DNA of 64,000 nucleotides from contig NW_004955402.1 in assembly GCF_000276665.1 (NCBI RefSeq), positions 4,260,003-4,324,002 on the forward strand, written 5' to 3'. The DNA is from Chinchilla lanigera. Lineage: Eukaryota > Chordata > Mammalia > Rodentia > Chinchillidae. Positions 13,308-25,538 of the stretch are shown one piece after another. Numbering within the stretch: the stretch's first letter is position 1; each line of letters opens with the position of its first letter. Made by a program: the position numbers and the translations under genes. The notes under the pieces were generated by a model, which was not told the DNA's origin, made no database searches, and saw only the letters and a program-made list of their open reading frames with translations.

Positions 13308-13456
13308 TTTTTTTTTTTTGAGACAGGGTCTCACTATGCAGTTCAGGCTGGCCTTGAGCTTACTTTGTAGTCCAGACTGGCCTTGAAATTGCAATGATCC
13401 TCCTGCCTCAGCCTCCCACGTGCTGGGATTACAGGTATGAGCCACCACACCCGTCT
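13308..13456 (-). mobile_element. B1-type SINE
   Basis: Minus-strand B1: gagacagggtctcactatgc, duplicated ggctggcctt modules, gcctcagcctccca and gtgctgggattacaggt. The internal duplication is the one shared by B1 of the mouse-related rodents. Confidence 0.92.
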
Positions 13457-14518
13457 TGTTGGTTTATTTTGGTTCTGTTGAGATTCCTTCAATTCCGTGA
13501 TGCAGTATATTCACTTCTGACATATTTGGTGCTTTTTAATATTGTTACCTAAGTCAAGATTTAAAATATTGAACGGAGAAGCCCTGGGCTCACAGTTGGA
13601 AAAGCTAGTGGAGGAAACTGTGTTGCTTCTCCGGACTTCAGAGAGAGCGTTTTGGGGAACGTGGGCTTCTGTCCCCCTTTGCCCCTGTGCCCTGCATTTG
13701 GGAAGTGCACGATCTTCTGCTTTTCTAGGAAACTGGTTCCTGAGACTCCAGGACAGCTGCAGAAGGGGCTGAAGAAGTTGCAGGGACAGGAAGGGGACAC
13801 AGAGTCCATAGTATGATGTGTGGTGCATGCATGTGGTAGGATGTATGTAGTATGTAGAACAGGGACCAAAATAAGTAGGGGTTGACAGAGAGGGTGGTGG
13901 TCATTTTGACAAAGGCTACTGTGAAGTCAGAAATGGAAGGTGAAGTGCTGTTGGTCTAGAAGTTGCTGGAGACCTTCTAGTTATTACGAGAAGGAGGCTC
14001 CCAGCTGGAGTGGAGCAAAGAGAGGACACAGGGCAGAGAGCCAGAGACAGTGAGTACAGTTCTTACAGACAGCTTCATGGAGAAAAACACCTTACTAAAT
14101 AAAGCTCTATGTCTGTAGAAAGAGGCAGCCTGATTTCAGGCGAAAATGGACCCCAGCTGGGAAAATACAGTATTATCAGCCTGGCCAGTGAGAAGGACAG
14201 CAAGCTAATGAACCCTGCATACCCTTGATCGGACTGTTTACTGTACACATTGCATATGTTTCTCAACTGTTAGTCCATGAGGGGAAAGATATCTCAGATG
14301 ACTTCTTTGTGAAGTGTCCCTTTAAGATATGTCTGCAGTAAAAAGAGCTCGGGTCATCTGGATCTCGCCACCTTGCTGTGATTGTTCTGATGTTCAGTTA
14401 GAAGAGGGGACACTTTTGGTGAAAAGATTTGAATGGTTGTCGCAGTCCATGGTCCATGGAGAATTGTAAGGGCAATCCTCCTTAAGCTGCCACCGGACAT
14501 ATTCATAATTACATAATT

Positions 14519-14674
14519 TGGTCTGGCATGGTGGTGTACACCTGTAATTCCAGCACTTGGGAGGCTGAGGGAACAGGATCACTGTGAGTTCGAGGTCAGC
14601 CTAGGCTATGTAGGGAGTTCAAGGCCAGGTGGAATACATAGTGAGACCCTCTCTCAAAAGACAAAACAAAAAAG
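14519..14674 (+). mobile_element. B1-type SINE with target-site duplication
   Basis: Plus-strand B1 (ctggcatggtggtgtacacc to gagaccctctctcaaaa plus tail). The 10-base duplication ttacataatt is at 14509-14518 and 14675-14684. Confidence 0.92.
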
Positions 14675-15684
14675 TTACATAATTGGAGGGGCGTGGTGCA
14701 AAATGAAAATGGGGGCCCCTTGTTTATATTTTTAAAACCTTCAGGAGGATTTCAGCCAAGTACCTTAGAGGCAGCCCTCAGCAGGTGCCTGGGATAACGT
14801 GACACAGATGCTGATAGTCCAAAGTACAAAGCAAGTAAAATCTACACAGCAGCGTGCGAAACAGCCAGAGAAATGGGGAGAGAGAGCTAAGACTCTGGAA
14901 AGTTTGTAGAAAAGTGCATGGTTTTTGAAGGTGTTTGGGCTGGTTATGAAATACTAAATTGAGATTCTTAAGTATTTAAGTAAATGGTATAAATGCTGCA
15001 AACAGCATGACAGAAGCAGCTGTAATGAGCTGCGTTTTAATTCAACAGAGCTGTCGCTATTGAACCTGAAGGCTGTCATCCCAGTGCTGCGGTGCTGACT
15101 GGGGGTCACCAGGAGTCCGAGGCCAGCCTGTCCAAGGCTCAGTACCAAGGCCGCACTTGCTTCCTGACCTTCCTGTAATTCAGCTCCATCCCGGTGACAA
15201 CAGGGAGGGAGGGACATGAGGTTTAAAGTTGTTGCCAGCGCATCGAGGTGTATTTGTGTCCCGCCTCTGCGGTCGTCAGTTGGATCTGGTAGAATCTCAG
15301 CTCTCGTCCTTGGCGACAGGAGAGAGGAGCACTTCATGGTGAATGAATTCTGCTCCTTTTCTCTTCAGCTACACTTGCCTGCCAGCCACAGCCGGTGTCA
15401 CAGAGTGTGAGCAGGAGGGGAGGGCCCTGCAGTGCTCTTCTTCTCCGCACAGTCCTTGTACCTGAGCGCCCTGGGCAGCTCACAAGGAAAGCCTGTCTTT
15501 GCGGAGGACGCTTCAGATCCAGGGCTGCGGAGCTGGGCCTGTTGGCCAAGCCTGCTGAGTCCTGTAGCTCACCACCCGCTCGTGTTTTCTGAGATTTAAC
15601 TTCTGTTCCTCGTCCCACGGGAGGGAGAGAGTCAGCCGTGTTAAATGCCGGGTTCCCGGGATCTCAAGTCTGACTTTCCCCTCC

Positions 15685-15701
15685 GTGTGTGTGTGTGTGT
15701 G
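15685..15701 (+). repeat. (GT)n microsatellite, short
   Basis: About eight GT units. Confidence 0.95.
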
Positions 15702-16544
15702 CAGTCTCTCGTGTGTGCAGTCTTTCGAGCACTCGATTCACTCTCTCCCCGCTTTCTCTTTTTTCTCACTCTTTCTTGCTCTTTTTACCCTTTGTCTTCG
15801 TCCTCCCTTCCCCCACTTTTGTTCTGCACTGGAAGGGCCCGGTGCTTACCCTGGCATCTCCAGGGTATCTTAGAGCTTTTCTTTGACCAACAGCCATCAA
15901 TGATTAAATCGGTTCAGTCCCAAACCCAAGTATTTGCTGTGGGGGAGGGGAGGGAGCTGAGCTCTCCCAGCTTCTGTCTGGAGCTGTGAGCACTAGGAAG
16001 CTACTTTAAACACCTTCACTAAACAGCAAAGCAAAGCGAAACAACACAAGTGTCACATATTTCTCTATCTGCGTAATAAAATAACTACTTTTTAAAAAAA
16101 CAATTCTCTTTCTAAATAAAAGCCTGTTTTACATTAAACCACTACGACTTTTATGTATGTCACGTATTTAAAGCTTAACTTTGATGTTTTAAGATTTAGC
16201 CATGTTGCAATACTGGTCTTTGATATACAAAATGAGTTCACTTGGTAGTGGTTAAAAGAAAATTTTAACCTATAACAAACAGTCACGCGCCACCTGCCAG
16301 CCAGGACCGGCTCTGGCTGCCTGAGATGTGTGAGCTGAGCGGTTTCCTCTGTGAACCCCTGGGGTCCACCTGCCCCCACACTGGCCTCCAGGTGAGGCTG
16401 GAGAGATAGATCAGGCTGCGGCTGTCACCCAGCAGACCGTTTGCATAGGAAGCTTTTTAATTTATTTTCTAGTAAGTAGAAGAAACGCATGCTGAAATGA
16501 TGATAAGAAGTGATGGAAAAAAGTACCATGAATGTTTGAATTTA

Positions 16545-16990
16545 AAAATCTTTATTACCCATTACTCCCACTCCCTTTGAGCACACTTTCCCCCTGGTTT
16601 GTGCTATTTTCTGAAGCAGTGTTCTGCAAGTCTCTTTCGTGAGTGTCTTTACTTGCAGTGGGGTAGTTGCCGTGATGTCCTGAAGTGTCCAGAGTATCTC
16701 CCTGTTGTGATCTTTATGACTGGGAAGAGCCAGAAGTCACTCAGTGACAGATCCACTGAATAAGGTGCATGAGGACGCACTATCATGTTTCTAAGAGCCT
16801 GCCTTTCTGTTGGCTGCAGCAAGAGTCACTGTGTTTTTGATCACACCTCATAAAGACACTCAGGAAAGAGAACTTCCGAACTTGCCTCAGAAAGTGGTGA
16901 GGATGATGGGACAAGCGCGCAATCAGGGACAGTCTGCGAAGGAGGGTTACTGACAGTGCACCTTTACTATAATAAATGTACAAAATGGAA
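16545..16990 (-). mobile_element. Fold-back mariner-derived element, copy A
   Basis: On the minus strand, reading back from about 16800 to 16548, the decayed transposase C-terminus is visible, with a block resembling HPPYSPDL, then DFWLFP and K (the third catalytic Asp region of mariner transposases). The other end (about 16845-16990) carries the terminal part again in the opposite orientation: aaagagaacttcc then agaaagtggtgaggatgatg against gcagtgttctgcaagtctct in the left arm. The arms are therefore an inverted repeat of roughly 140 bp. No functional frame remains. Confidence 0.75.
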
Positions 16991-17079
16991 ACATTCACCA
17001 TGTATTGTATCACCCTTCTATAACATAGAGGCACAGAAACCAGCAATGTAGTTGTCTGTGATGGTTGCAAGGATTCTTT

Positions 17080-17174
17080 TTTTTTTTTGGTTTTTCTCCG
17101 GTACCGGGAACCGAACTCACGACCTTGAGCTTGCCAGGCAGGCGCTTTGCCGCTGAGCTAAATCCCCAGCCCCC
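17080..17174 (-). mobile_element. ID-type SINE with target-site duplication (young copy)
   Basis: Near-consensus minus-strand ID (tttctccggtaccgggaacc to gctaaatccccagcccc). The perfect 17-base duplication ggttgcaaggattcttt is at 17063-17079 and 17175-17191. Its close match to the copy at 57254 suggests a recently active subfamily. Confidence 0.96.
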
Positions 17175-18449
17175 GGTTGCAAGGATTCTTTACGGCACAG
17201 AATCGCGTGTGCTATGTTTTGTACAGGTGGCAGTGCAGCGAGTTTACTTATGCCAGTGTCACCGTGACCAGGGGGCCCATGGCACTCTGACATCAGGTGT
17301 TTGGTTCCACGTGACAGTGGCTGCTTTGCAGCTCCATTATAGTCTTAGGGGCCACGGTAGGGGCTGTGGTTGGACACCAGTGGCCATGCTCAGGGCAGGG
17401 CTGATGCTGCGTTTCTTTGAGTGCAGCCCCCTGCTGTGAGGACGTGTGTGCTCACCAGCATCCCCCAGGAAGGGCGGAGGAGCGGGAGGTCAGTGCTGCA
17501 GGATCAGGGCTGCTTTGGCCCTTGGAGGTGTGTGGCTCCGGGTAAGAAAACACGGTTTTGCTAGTGCTTAATCTTTTTTTTTTTTTTTTCCGGTTGTCAT
17601 GGCAAAATATTAGTTTCAGATTCATTCTTGGTCACTTTTTTTTGCTAAAAATAGTGCAGAAAAAATTTCCATATTGGTATCTGTGTAGTTATTTTCCAAA
17701 ATTCCCTCTGTTTTCTCACTGTGACTAACCGCGTAAGGAAGTGGGTGTCTCTGTGTGATGAACGCATTGCTCCGTGTGGCGAGTGTGCTTGTAAATAAAT
17801 GAAAGGGTACCGTTGCTTATATTCTTCCCCACTTAGCGCATGCTCTGCGGACATACAGCTCCTAGGAAGCCAAAGGACAGAGGCGGGAGCCCGTCGGGTG
17901 GGCGCCCAGGTTGCTCTCCCATGTCCTCTCCGTCCCGGGCAGGATATGGGGTGCAGTTTGATCCCCTTGGGTTTCTTTCGTGTGGGAGCGTACAATTTGA
18001 CGTAACATTCTGTCAGGCTTGTTTAGTAGTTCTGGTTTGATCCTGTCACTTACACAGGTCACTGACACATGATTAACTTTTCAGTGTGCCTCCTTCACAG
18101 CCGTGTGTTTTACTGCTTGTTTCGGGGGGTGAGTGAAAATAAATTGTCACAACTTGCAGTCGCGTCTGGGCTGCCGGCACTGCAGTGCGTACCTTGAGCC
18201 AAACCTTCCGTCTGCGGCCCAGCTTCTGTCCTGCACGGACACCGGACACCGTGTCCTGGGCATTCAGAGGGCACACGTCTCTGGAAGTGCTGTGACACAC
18301 GTGGTATCGCGCGCCTGCAGTCGGGTGGCAGCTTGTTTTCCTGAGGTGCATTTATTCCTGTCTCACCTCCTTGGCTTCTTCTTCCCGCTGACCCCTTGTT
18401 CACCTTTTGTTCAGCCTGTTCGATGCAAGTGGACATTTTTTGTTTGTTT

Positions 18450-18628
18450 GCTTGTTTTGCTCTACCAGGGGCTGAACCCAGGACTTTCACACTGAGCTGC
18501 ATCTCCAGCTTTTTTTTTTTTTACATTTTGTTTTGAGGCAGCGTCTTGCTAACATCGCTAAATTGCCCATGCGGGGACTGAATTCATGATTCTAGTGCTC
18601 AGTCACAGGCGTGAGCCACCACCCTGCA
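18450..18628 (-). mobile_element. Dimeric B1-ID SINE, old
   Basis: ID half (ctgaacccaggactttcaca, then gagctgcatctccag) followed by poly-T and a B1-like half (gaggcagcgtcttgctaaca to cacaggcgtgagccaccac) on the minus strand. Confidence 0.7.
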
Positions 18629-19984
18629 AAGAGATATCTTTAAGAACACTGTGTACCCATTCTTGGCATGTCTTTACCCATACAAACACATGACAAAGAA
18701 AACCAAGCACATTAAATGCAGCGCCACCCCTGGGTGTGTGGCTCCTTCCTGCCCTCTGAGTGAAGCCTTTTCGCCAAGGCCATGCTGGGCACCCTGCTGG
18801 GGCCGGAACTGAGCTCAGGCTCACCGACCAGAAGCTCTTACAAGGCCCCTGCACTGCTCTTTGCGAGGGAGGCAGCTCCAGGAGAGCCTGGGTCTGATGA
18901 AGTGGAGATAGAGCGGCATTTCATTCAAGGCTAGACACAGACCCTGAGACCCGGAATACACCGCATCAGATAGGACCTCAGTCTCAGGATCCAGCCTGTG
19001 CGTGCTCCATGCCCCTTTTATCCAGTTCCATGAGGGAAGAGAGTGATAAAATCACATTCTTATGGATCAGAAGGGTGACTGACAAAGGGGTGGATTCAGA
19101 GGCTTGAGACTTGGGTTTGACTCAGCTAGGACTTGTGACTTCAACAATACTGCCGCTCATGAAGGCAGCGTCAGCACCCTTCTGAGGAGCTGCAGGACCC
19201 CGGATGGGCATTGTCTTTCCTTAAGGAAAGGGTCACGTTCAAGGTGAAGTGCGAGGAAGCAAAGACTGAGAAGACTGCTTTCCATTTATTTGGTCCTTTT
19301 ATCTGAGAAGCCACAAAATGAGCAGTTTACCTTTCTTTACTGTTCTCATGGAACGAGGAAAAGCTTTTATTCCCTCACTTTCCAAGTGGTGAGAGAATCT
19401 GTGGTGGGCAGTGTTGCCTGGTGATCTGTTAAAGCAGAATTCTAGACTTGCAGAGCCTTAGACGGGACTCAAGGGTACTCCCTGAACTGGAAGGACATAG
19501 AGGCTCTGAGCCCTTGGTTTGTCCAGGGACAGATTCCTTTAGTGTGGAGCCAAGAGAGCTTCTAGGTTGTAGACCCTGGGCCCTGTGTGTTATCCATGCA
19601 CCTTGCTTGATTTGTTCATTCTCTCACTCAGGCACTGTTGGCTGTTCTCACGGGCCAGGTGCCCACCTAGAGCAAGCAGAGCAGGACTCCTTCCCCAAGA
19701 GGCTCACAGATTGGTCACGAGTAGTTTTGGCTTGGGGGCAGTAGTTAATGAAGGAGAAGAAGTAGGGAGATTAGTCAGTACAATAGTGATCTCTGTATAA
19801 ATGTAAGTACAGTGGTGGGGTTGATCCAAGTTAGGACAGAAAACAGACTTCCCTTTAGCCTAGGGTTCTAGAAAGTTCCGAGTTTGGCAGGAGGGATGAG
19901 TAGGGCATGAGTGGGTACAGGAAAGGGGCAAAAGGATAGAAAATTGGAATCAGTCTGAACCAACAAGAGGAGCCGTAGGGATTC

Positions 19985-20204
19985 TGGACTGACCCTGTCT
20001 GAGCACACAGGTCCTTACAGAGTCACGCACCACACCACATTGCAGTTGGTGATGGTCCCGTAAGTATTCACAGGCCGGAACATTCCCATCCTCGAGTGAC
20101 GGTTGCAGCTGTCCCGATGTTTTAGCCCTGCACATTCTGGGTTGGTGGTGATGCTGGTATAAATAACCCCACTGTGCTGTCAGTAGGGTAAAGTACAGCA
20201 CTGC
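19985..20204 (+). repeat. Old mammalian interspersed repeat, left inverted copy
   Basis: Contains gttggtggtgatgctggtat and ccactgtgctgtcagtaggg, phrases of a mammal-wide repeat I recognise but cannot name with certainty. A 26-base part (20139-20164) is perfectly inverted at 20540-20565. Confidence 0.6.
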
Positions 20205-20520
20205 TGTGGTTCATGTCTCAGTGTCCCCCACTACCTCATGTGCTCGTAGGTGGGGGTCCTGGAAGTGCCTGCCTTAAGGAGCTGACTTGCTGTTAGGAGT
20301 TGGGGTCTGCTGGGAAGACGGGGAGTGTGACCTGGAAAGATTCATCTCCCTCTGCAGTTCCTCCCTTCTTTCTCCGCTTCCTGTTCACCATGAGGCGAGC
20401 AGCTGTCCTCTGCCATGTCCTCCTGCCACATCTCCCTGCCTGGAGCAGCAGAATGAACTAAAACTGCGAGCCATAATAAACTGCTCCTCCTTTACATTGT
20501 GCGTGTTGGGCGTTTAGGCC
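20205..20520 (+). mobile_element. MaLR-like LTR fragment
   Basis: Contains gcttcctgttcaccatgagg, then gcagctgtcctctgcca and aataaactgctcctcctt, resembling MaLR LTR sequence. It lies between two inverted copies of another old repeat. Confidence 0.5.
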
Positions 20521-20524
20521 CAGC

Positions 20525-20680
20525 CATGAGGAAAGTGGGATTTATACCAGCATCACCACCAACCCAGGAAAGTGGCTGAGACAAGCACAGTGAGTTACAT
20601 ACCGCCCATGGTAACGGATAATGATGCTAAGCAACTGGCGACCTATCAGTACACTTGTGTTATTGCTCTGAAGTGCGCTC
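20525..20680 (-). repeat. Old mammalian interspersed repeat, right inverted copy
   Basis: Reverse-orientation partner of the repeat at 19985-20204, sharing a perfect 26-base inverted match (20540-20565). Confidence 0.6.
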
Positions 20681-22714
20681 CCGGTCTACTTAGTTTTATA
20701 AAAGGGTGTCTGTAAAGAAGTATGCCAGCTTCCAGCCTCAGCTTCCTGTGACTGTGAGGCCTGGTCCCAGGACAGGCCTGACATCCAGGCCTCTGTGTAA
20801 ATACACTGTGAGGCTTGCACAGCTGCAAAGGCACCCAGTAATCCTCTTGGAATTTGTCCTCATCATTAGGTGACATGGACTGTTTTCCTGTCTGGGTCGT
20901 ACCTAGCTGGTTTTCTTGCTCTAATCTCTCCTCTAATCTGTTTAAATTCCTCTGCATGTCAGATATCTCGTGCAGTGAAGTCTGTGTGGCTGTCCTTCCC
21001 AGTGGTGGGGTCAGGACAAGCTCGGTCACTCCCCTGGTGTTCTTGTGAGGGACAGTGTAGTGCTGACCTCACAAGGCTCTTTTATGGACGTTGCACTGGC
21101 CTGAATCATTACCTGCATTTTCTACCCATCTGTGTAATCCACGGATATGTTATTCAATATGAATTCACTTGTTCACCTAAAGCTTATCACTGGTATATCT
21201 TAATTAATACCATGAACCTGGACCATTATTTTATTAGAATGCCTCAATGTCCTTATCCTGGGATGTTAGACAGCGGCAGCTGTCATTGTTAGAGGTACTG
21301 ACTCCATTGTTTGGTCAGGAGAGGGCCGTGTTTGCCAGAGAACGCTGAGAAGCCAGTTGTTGGTCTGTCAGATCTGACTTCTGCTGACAGTTGATAGATG
21401 TTTCCTGGGAAAATGGGTAAGATGAAGGAAGTGAGTGCTGGGTAAATGGAGAACAAAATAGATTTGAGTGCTTAAAAAATACATCACAAACTTCAATTTG
21501 GAAATTTAAATTTCTGCTTTTCCAGTTCTTTCAACAGATCGAGTTAGGAGATTTGTTTTATCAAATAAAAACCTCCTAATACCAGAAGCCACTTTGATTA
21601 TTTAGCCATACAAAATGTTTATAATCTGTTGTTTTATTCTGGGGAAAAAAACATGATCCAAAAATATTGACCTGGATTCTTTAGGTAAAAATGGCAAATG
21701 TTTTCTTTGCAGACTAGCACGTTGCTTTTGAGTATGGAACAGGCGAATGCAGTATTGTGTGGAACTCAGAAAGCCTTTTTTTTCCCCCAAAAGGAGAAAA
21801 ACTCACTCTTCCCTCACACATAAGTACACGAAGAAGGCTCAGAGGAATTCTGAGAGAGGAATTATTAACCTAGCTAGAGGGGTCTGCATGGCCACGGTGA
21901 CCACGAGTAGCATGTCGTCCGTGAACTTGGGCAGTGCAGAGCGTTCCAGCAGGCTGGCGCAGTCCTGAAAGGCACAGGGAGGCCGAGTGCGCCAGGAGGA
22001 GCGCCAGAGGAACTGGTGCATGGGGAGGAATTCATTTCATGCTCGGTGGAGTTCAGTGTCCCCAGGTCTGGCCGCCACTTCAGCCCATGCGCAGAGGAGT
22101 GACTGTCCCGTGTCCTGAAGGAGGACAAGGAATAAATGGGTGTTGCCGCCACGGTGACTGCAGAAAGTAACGGTGCTCAACAAGAATGCGTGCTCCGACT
22201 CGGGACCGCGTGAGAGGGACGGGTCACACCCGGGCCGTGCCACCCCCTTGGCTCCATTTTAGGTGTGAAACCAAACTTTTCCTCTTGGTCTCTTGACCTT
22301 GATGCCCTTCCTGACCCTTTGATTCCTGACCCTGCTTCCTGCCTGCTGCCCTGCAGTTGCTCTGTTGAAATATTTCAGTCATTTTTGAAATGACTCAGCT
22401 ACCTGGGGGACTTTCGCCCAAATCCATTCTACCACATGCCCCCTCCGGCACCTCTTTCCGGCTCACTTTTATCTGCTAGCAGGTCTGGGCCGAGCAGCAA
22501 GGAAGAAGAGTGACTCCACAGAGCAAGGGGAAATGCAGTGTGCGTAAGGCATCGTTTTTAGGGAGGATCCCCAACCCCACCCTGTACTAGCTTCTCGGAG
22601 GTTTAATTTTAATGAGCAATAGCTTGGATTTTTTAAATGAAATTAATCATGTAAAGGTTCTTCTGCACAGCTGAGACTATCAAAGTCATCTTTGCCTTCT
22701 CCTCCTTGTCCTCC

Positions 22715-22800
22715 TCCTTTTTTGGAGTGTTGGGGATTGAGGATTGAGCCAGGGCCTGGCACATGCTAGGCAAGAAAGAGCTCGACCCCTGAGCCCAAAC
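22715..22800 (-). mobile_element. ID-like SINE, diverged
   Basis: gttggggattgaggattgag, then ccagggcctggcacatgcta and cctgagccc match an old minus-strand ID or related tRNA-derived SINE. Confidence 0.6.
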
Positions 22801-23465
22801 TGGAGTATTTCAAAGCCTACCTAGTGCAAAGAACTGCCTGACGCTGACGACTATGATTGAGATATTGCTCACTAACATGATGTTCGGTTTATGCTCCTGA
22901 GGTGTGAGCTGTGTTCTCTCAGTGACTCAGGACAAAGACTATAGCATAAGGGTGTGGGGTGTCCCATGACTGCCTGACCCCCTACCATACCCTAGTGACA
23001 CTAAAGGGTGCTCTGTGTAGGAAATGGAGAGTTCCCTAGGTGTCCAGCAGCCTCATGAGGTGAATGAGGAGAAAGTGTTGTGTAGTCAGGTACTTGTTGG
23101 CTCTAGAGAAAGGCATTGCTAATTCAGTTCCTGTAACCTTGGTTTTTTCTCTCACTTGCCCCGTCCGGCACAGGAAATGGATAGCATTGATGCTACTGCA
23201 GATCTTAATGCTCATTTGGAATACAGAACACAAAATGTGGTCTTTGCTGCTTTGGTAAAGCACCATAGTGTGAAAGCATGTTCTGCTTTAAATTATTAGC
23301 TCAGAAGGATTTGAGCCAGATTACTTGAACATTCTGGTCATAGAGTGGAGAATATTATTATCTCATTATCAGACAATAAGTATCAACTGCTGCCACCAGG
23401 CAAGTACCATGCTCAAGGATTTATGTGTCACTTTAACAGCTGCACCATAAAATATATGTGTCAAT

Positions 23466-23592
23466 GAGGTGTGTTGTAACCCAGCTAAGCAGGGGAGAGG
23501 CTGAGGCAGGAGGATCACTCACACTCAGGAGTTCAGAACCAGCCTGGGTAACACAGTGAGACCACATCTCAAAAAACAAACAATAAACCAAA
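23466..23592 (+). mobile_element. 7SL-derived monomer SINE without the B1 duplication
   Basis: gaggctgaggcaggaggatc, then ttcagaaccagcctgggtaa and gagaccacatctcaaaaa. It lacks the internal duplication of the other B1 copies, as in proto-B1 monomers. Confidence 0.75.
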
Positions 23593-23767
23593 ATAAAATT
23601 GAGTATCTAACTGTTGGTTTATAAAAATAATTGTTTGGGGGAAATGCCACCGTTAAGCAGTGATTCATTTGGTTTCTCATAAAGTTTTTTTATTCCTTTT
23701 TAATTTTGAAAGAAGTCCCTGTAAAGGAATATGATTAAAATAACCAATTTTAAATTAAAAATGAAGA

Positions 23768-23937
23768 TAGCCAGGTGGGGTGGTACACACCTGTAATTCC
23801 AGCACTTAAGAGGTGGAAGCAGGAGAATCACTGTGAGTTCGAGGCCAGCCTGGGCTACATGGTGAGTTCAAGGCCAACTTGAACTACATAGGGAGAGTCT
23901 GTTTCAAAAAAAAAGAAAAAGAAAAAAGAAAAAAACA
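23768..23937 (+). mobile_element. B1-type SINE
   Basis: Plus-strand B1 (gtggtacacacctgtaattc; gagttcgaggccagcctggg followed by the duplicated gagttcaaggcca) with a long AG-rich tail. Confidence 0.92.
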
Positions 23938-25538
23938 GAATACACATATTAAATATAGTATCTGATATAAATCTGTTTTATGTTCCAATATTAAGAAAAT
24001 GCTCTAGAATATTAACTATTTTCTATTGGGGCCATAAAGTCCAGTCCATTGGCTTGAATATAATCCTTCTATCATGGTAGAATTAGTAATGGGTGATTCT
24101 TTTTTATGTGAAAAGTTTTTTAGAGACCACCTAATAAAATTTTAAGAATAGGTGCATGGTCAGTTTGCTTTTGAACACAGCAATTCTTACAAAAATAATG
24201 TTTTCTAGTAATTTAAATGGCTAAATATTGTAAGAGAAAATAGCATTGAGCGTGTTAGGCACTGCCTAGAAATGTAACAGTTGAAGATATAAATAAGGCC
24301 TTCTGTAGAACTAAAACTGTACTGGGCTATTTTTCAAGTTTCACTGAAAGACAAATACTTGAGAAATAGTACGGACCATATGTCCTTTACAAACAAAAGA
24401 TTATGTCCTGTGACCTTTGAAGGTCAAGTGCTATTAAATGAGAGAAACCCCAGTGCTAACACCCTCCCCACCTTCTCCGTGGTGTCTATTCTATAGAAGT
24501 TTGTAGATCTCGCTGGAATCCTTCCTGCTATTATCTTTTTACCAAGATAGCACTAAAGCAGTGCTAGAGAACCTAATGGAGGTACTTTTCCCATGGTCAT
24601 GCAGAAATTATTTTCTGAGGAGTTTGGACCTGGTACTGATCCCAGCCACTTAAAGATAAAATCTGTGGAGACAAAGGGACTCTACAAGCACAGAGATGAA
24701 GAGAGAGTTGAAGAGAATGTTGAAAATTGGGTCTTTGTGTTCTAAAGTTTTAGTCACCAAAGAAAATAGGCGGTAGAGAAAGCACAGAGAGAGAGAGAGA
24801 AAAGTCTTAAATAATTACAGGGATTATGGGGACACAGGACACAGGAGAGGAAGCCCCTCATCTAAAGAGAAGGTGCGCAATTTCCTTGCTCAGTATGTAC
24901 ATTTGAATATTGACTTGAAAACCTATCTTCCCAACATTTTACTATGATAATCTCCACCGTAAGAGTAGAAAGCATGGTGCAGCGAGGGCCTGGCCTCCAC
25001 TCTGATTCCACAGTGAGCATTTTTCTCTGTTTTCTTTATTGACTGTCAGCCCATGTATGCATCTCTCTATCCATCCACAAGTTTTATTTCTGATGCTTTC
25101 CAAAATGAGTAGAAGGGATAAATACTAAATTCCTAAATACTTTAGCATGTGCATCAGTATTGGTTTGTGATCCTTTTTACTAGTTGAGATAAAATTACAT
25201 GTACTAAAATACCCAAGTCTGCCCAAATCTTAGGTGTCCTCATTCTGATTCTTTTTCACAACTGCATCTGCCTGTTACTAAGATGCTGAACATACACCTT
25301 CTCCCAGGAAGCTCGTTGTGTCCCTTTTCTGAGGGGTCAGTCCCTGGTCCTGGGACCCGTGCGTATGCTCTTCTTGTAGAGGAGTTTGCGTGTCCCAGAG
25401 TTTGTGACAGGCAGCCCATTCTGTATGCCCTGCTTTGGGTCAGGCTTGCTCCACTCAGTGTGTGGGCCTGCAGTCTATCAGTTCCCCTGCCTCTGGGGTT
25501 TGGCGCTTCTGACGACCGGGTGAATTTCTGACTTGCAG

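Larger units (their letters stand above)
1..25538 (+). other. LAMA1: LAMA1 intron 1, 3' part (no exon seen)
   Basis: No LAMA1 signal-peptide exon or CpG-island promoter is visible here, so exon 1 is inferred to lie upstream and intron 1 to exceed 25.5 kb. The stretch contains the SINEs, L1, MIR, LTR and mariner remnants listed separately. The remaining single-copy DNA (for example 1700-3700, 4800-8900, 10400-11500, 11600-13300, 14700-16500, 17200-18400, 18630-19980, 20690-22700, 23960-25530) shows only short unconvincing open frames and nothing I can name. An L2-like old repeat fragment is possible around 19600-19720. No gene nested in the intron is supported. Confidence 0.75.

Noticed and set aside
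1..25538. LAMA1 exon 1 or promoter within the window
   Set aside because: No signal-peptide-like coding block with a matching phase-1 donor and no CpG island was found. The GC-rich patch near 540-660 lacks both.
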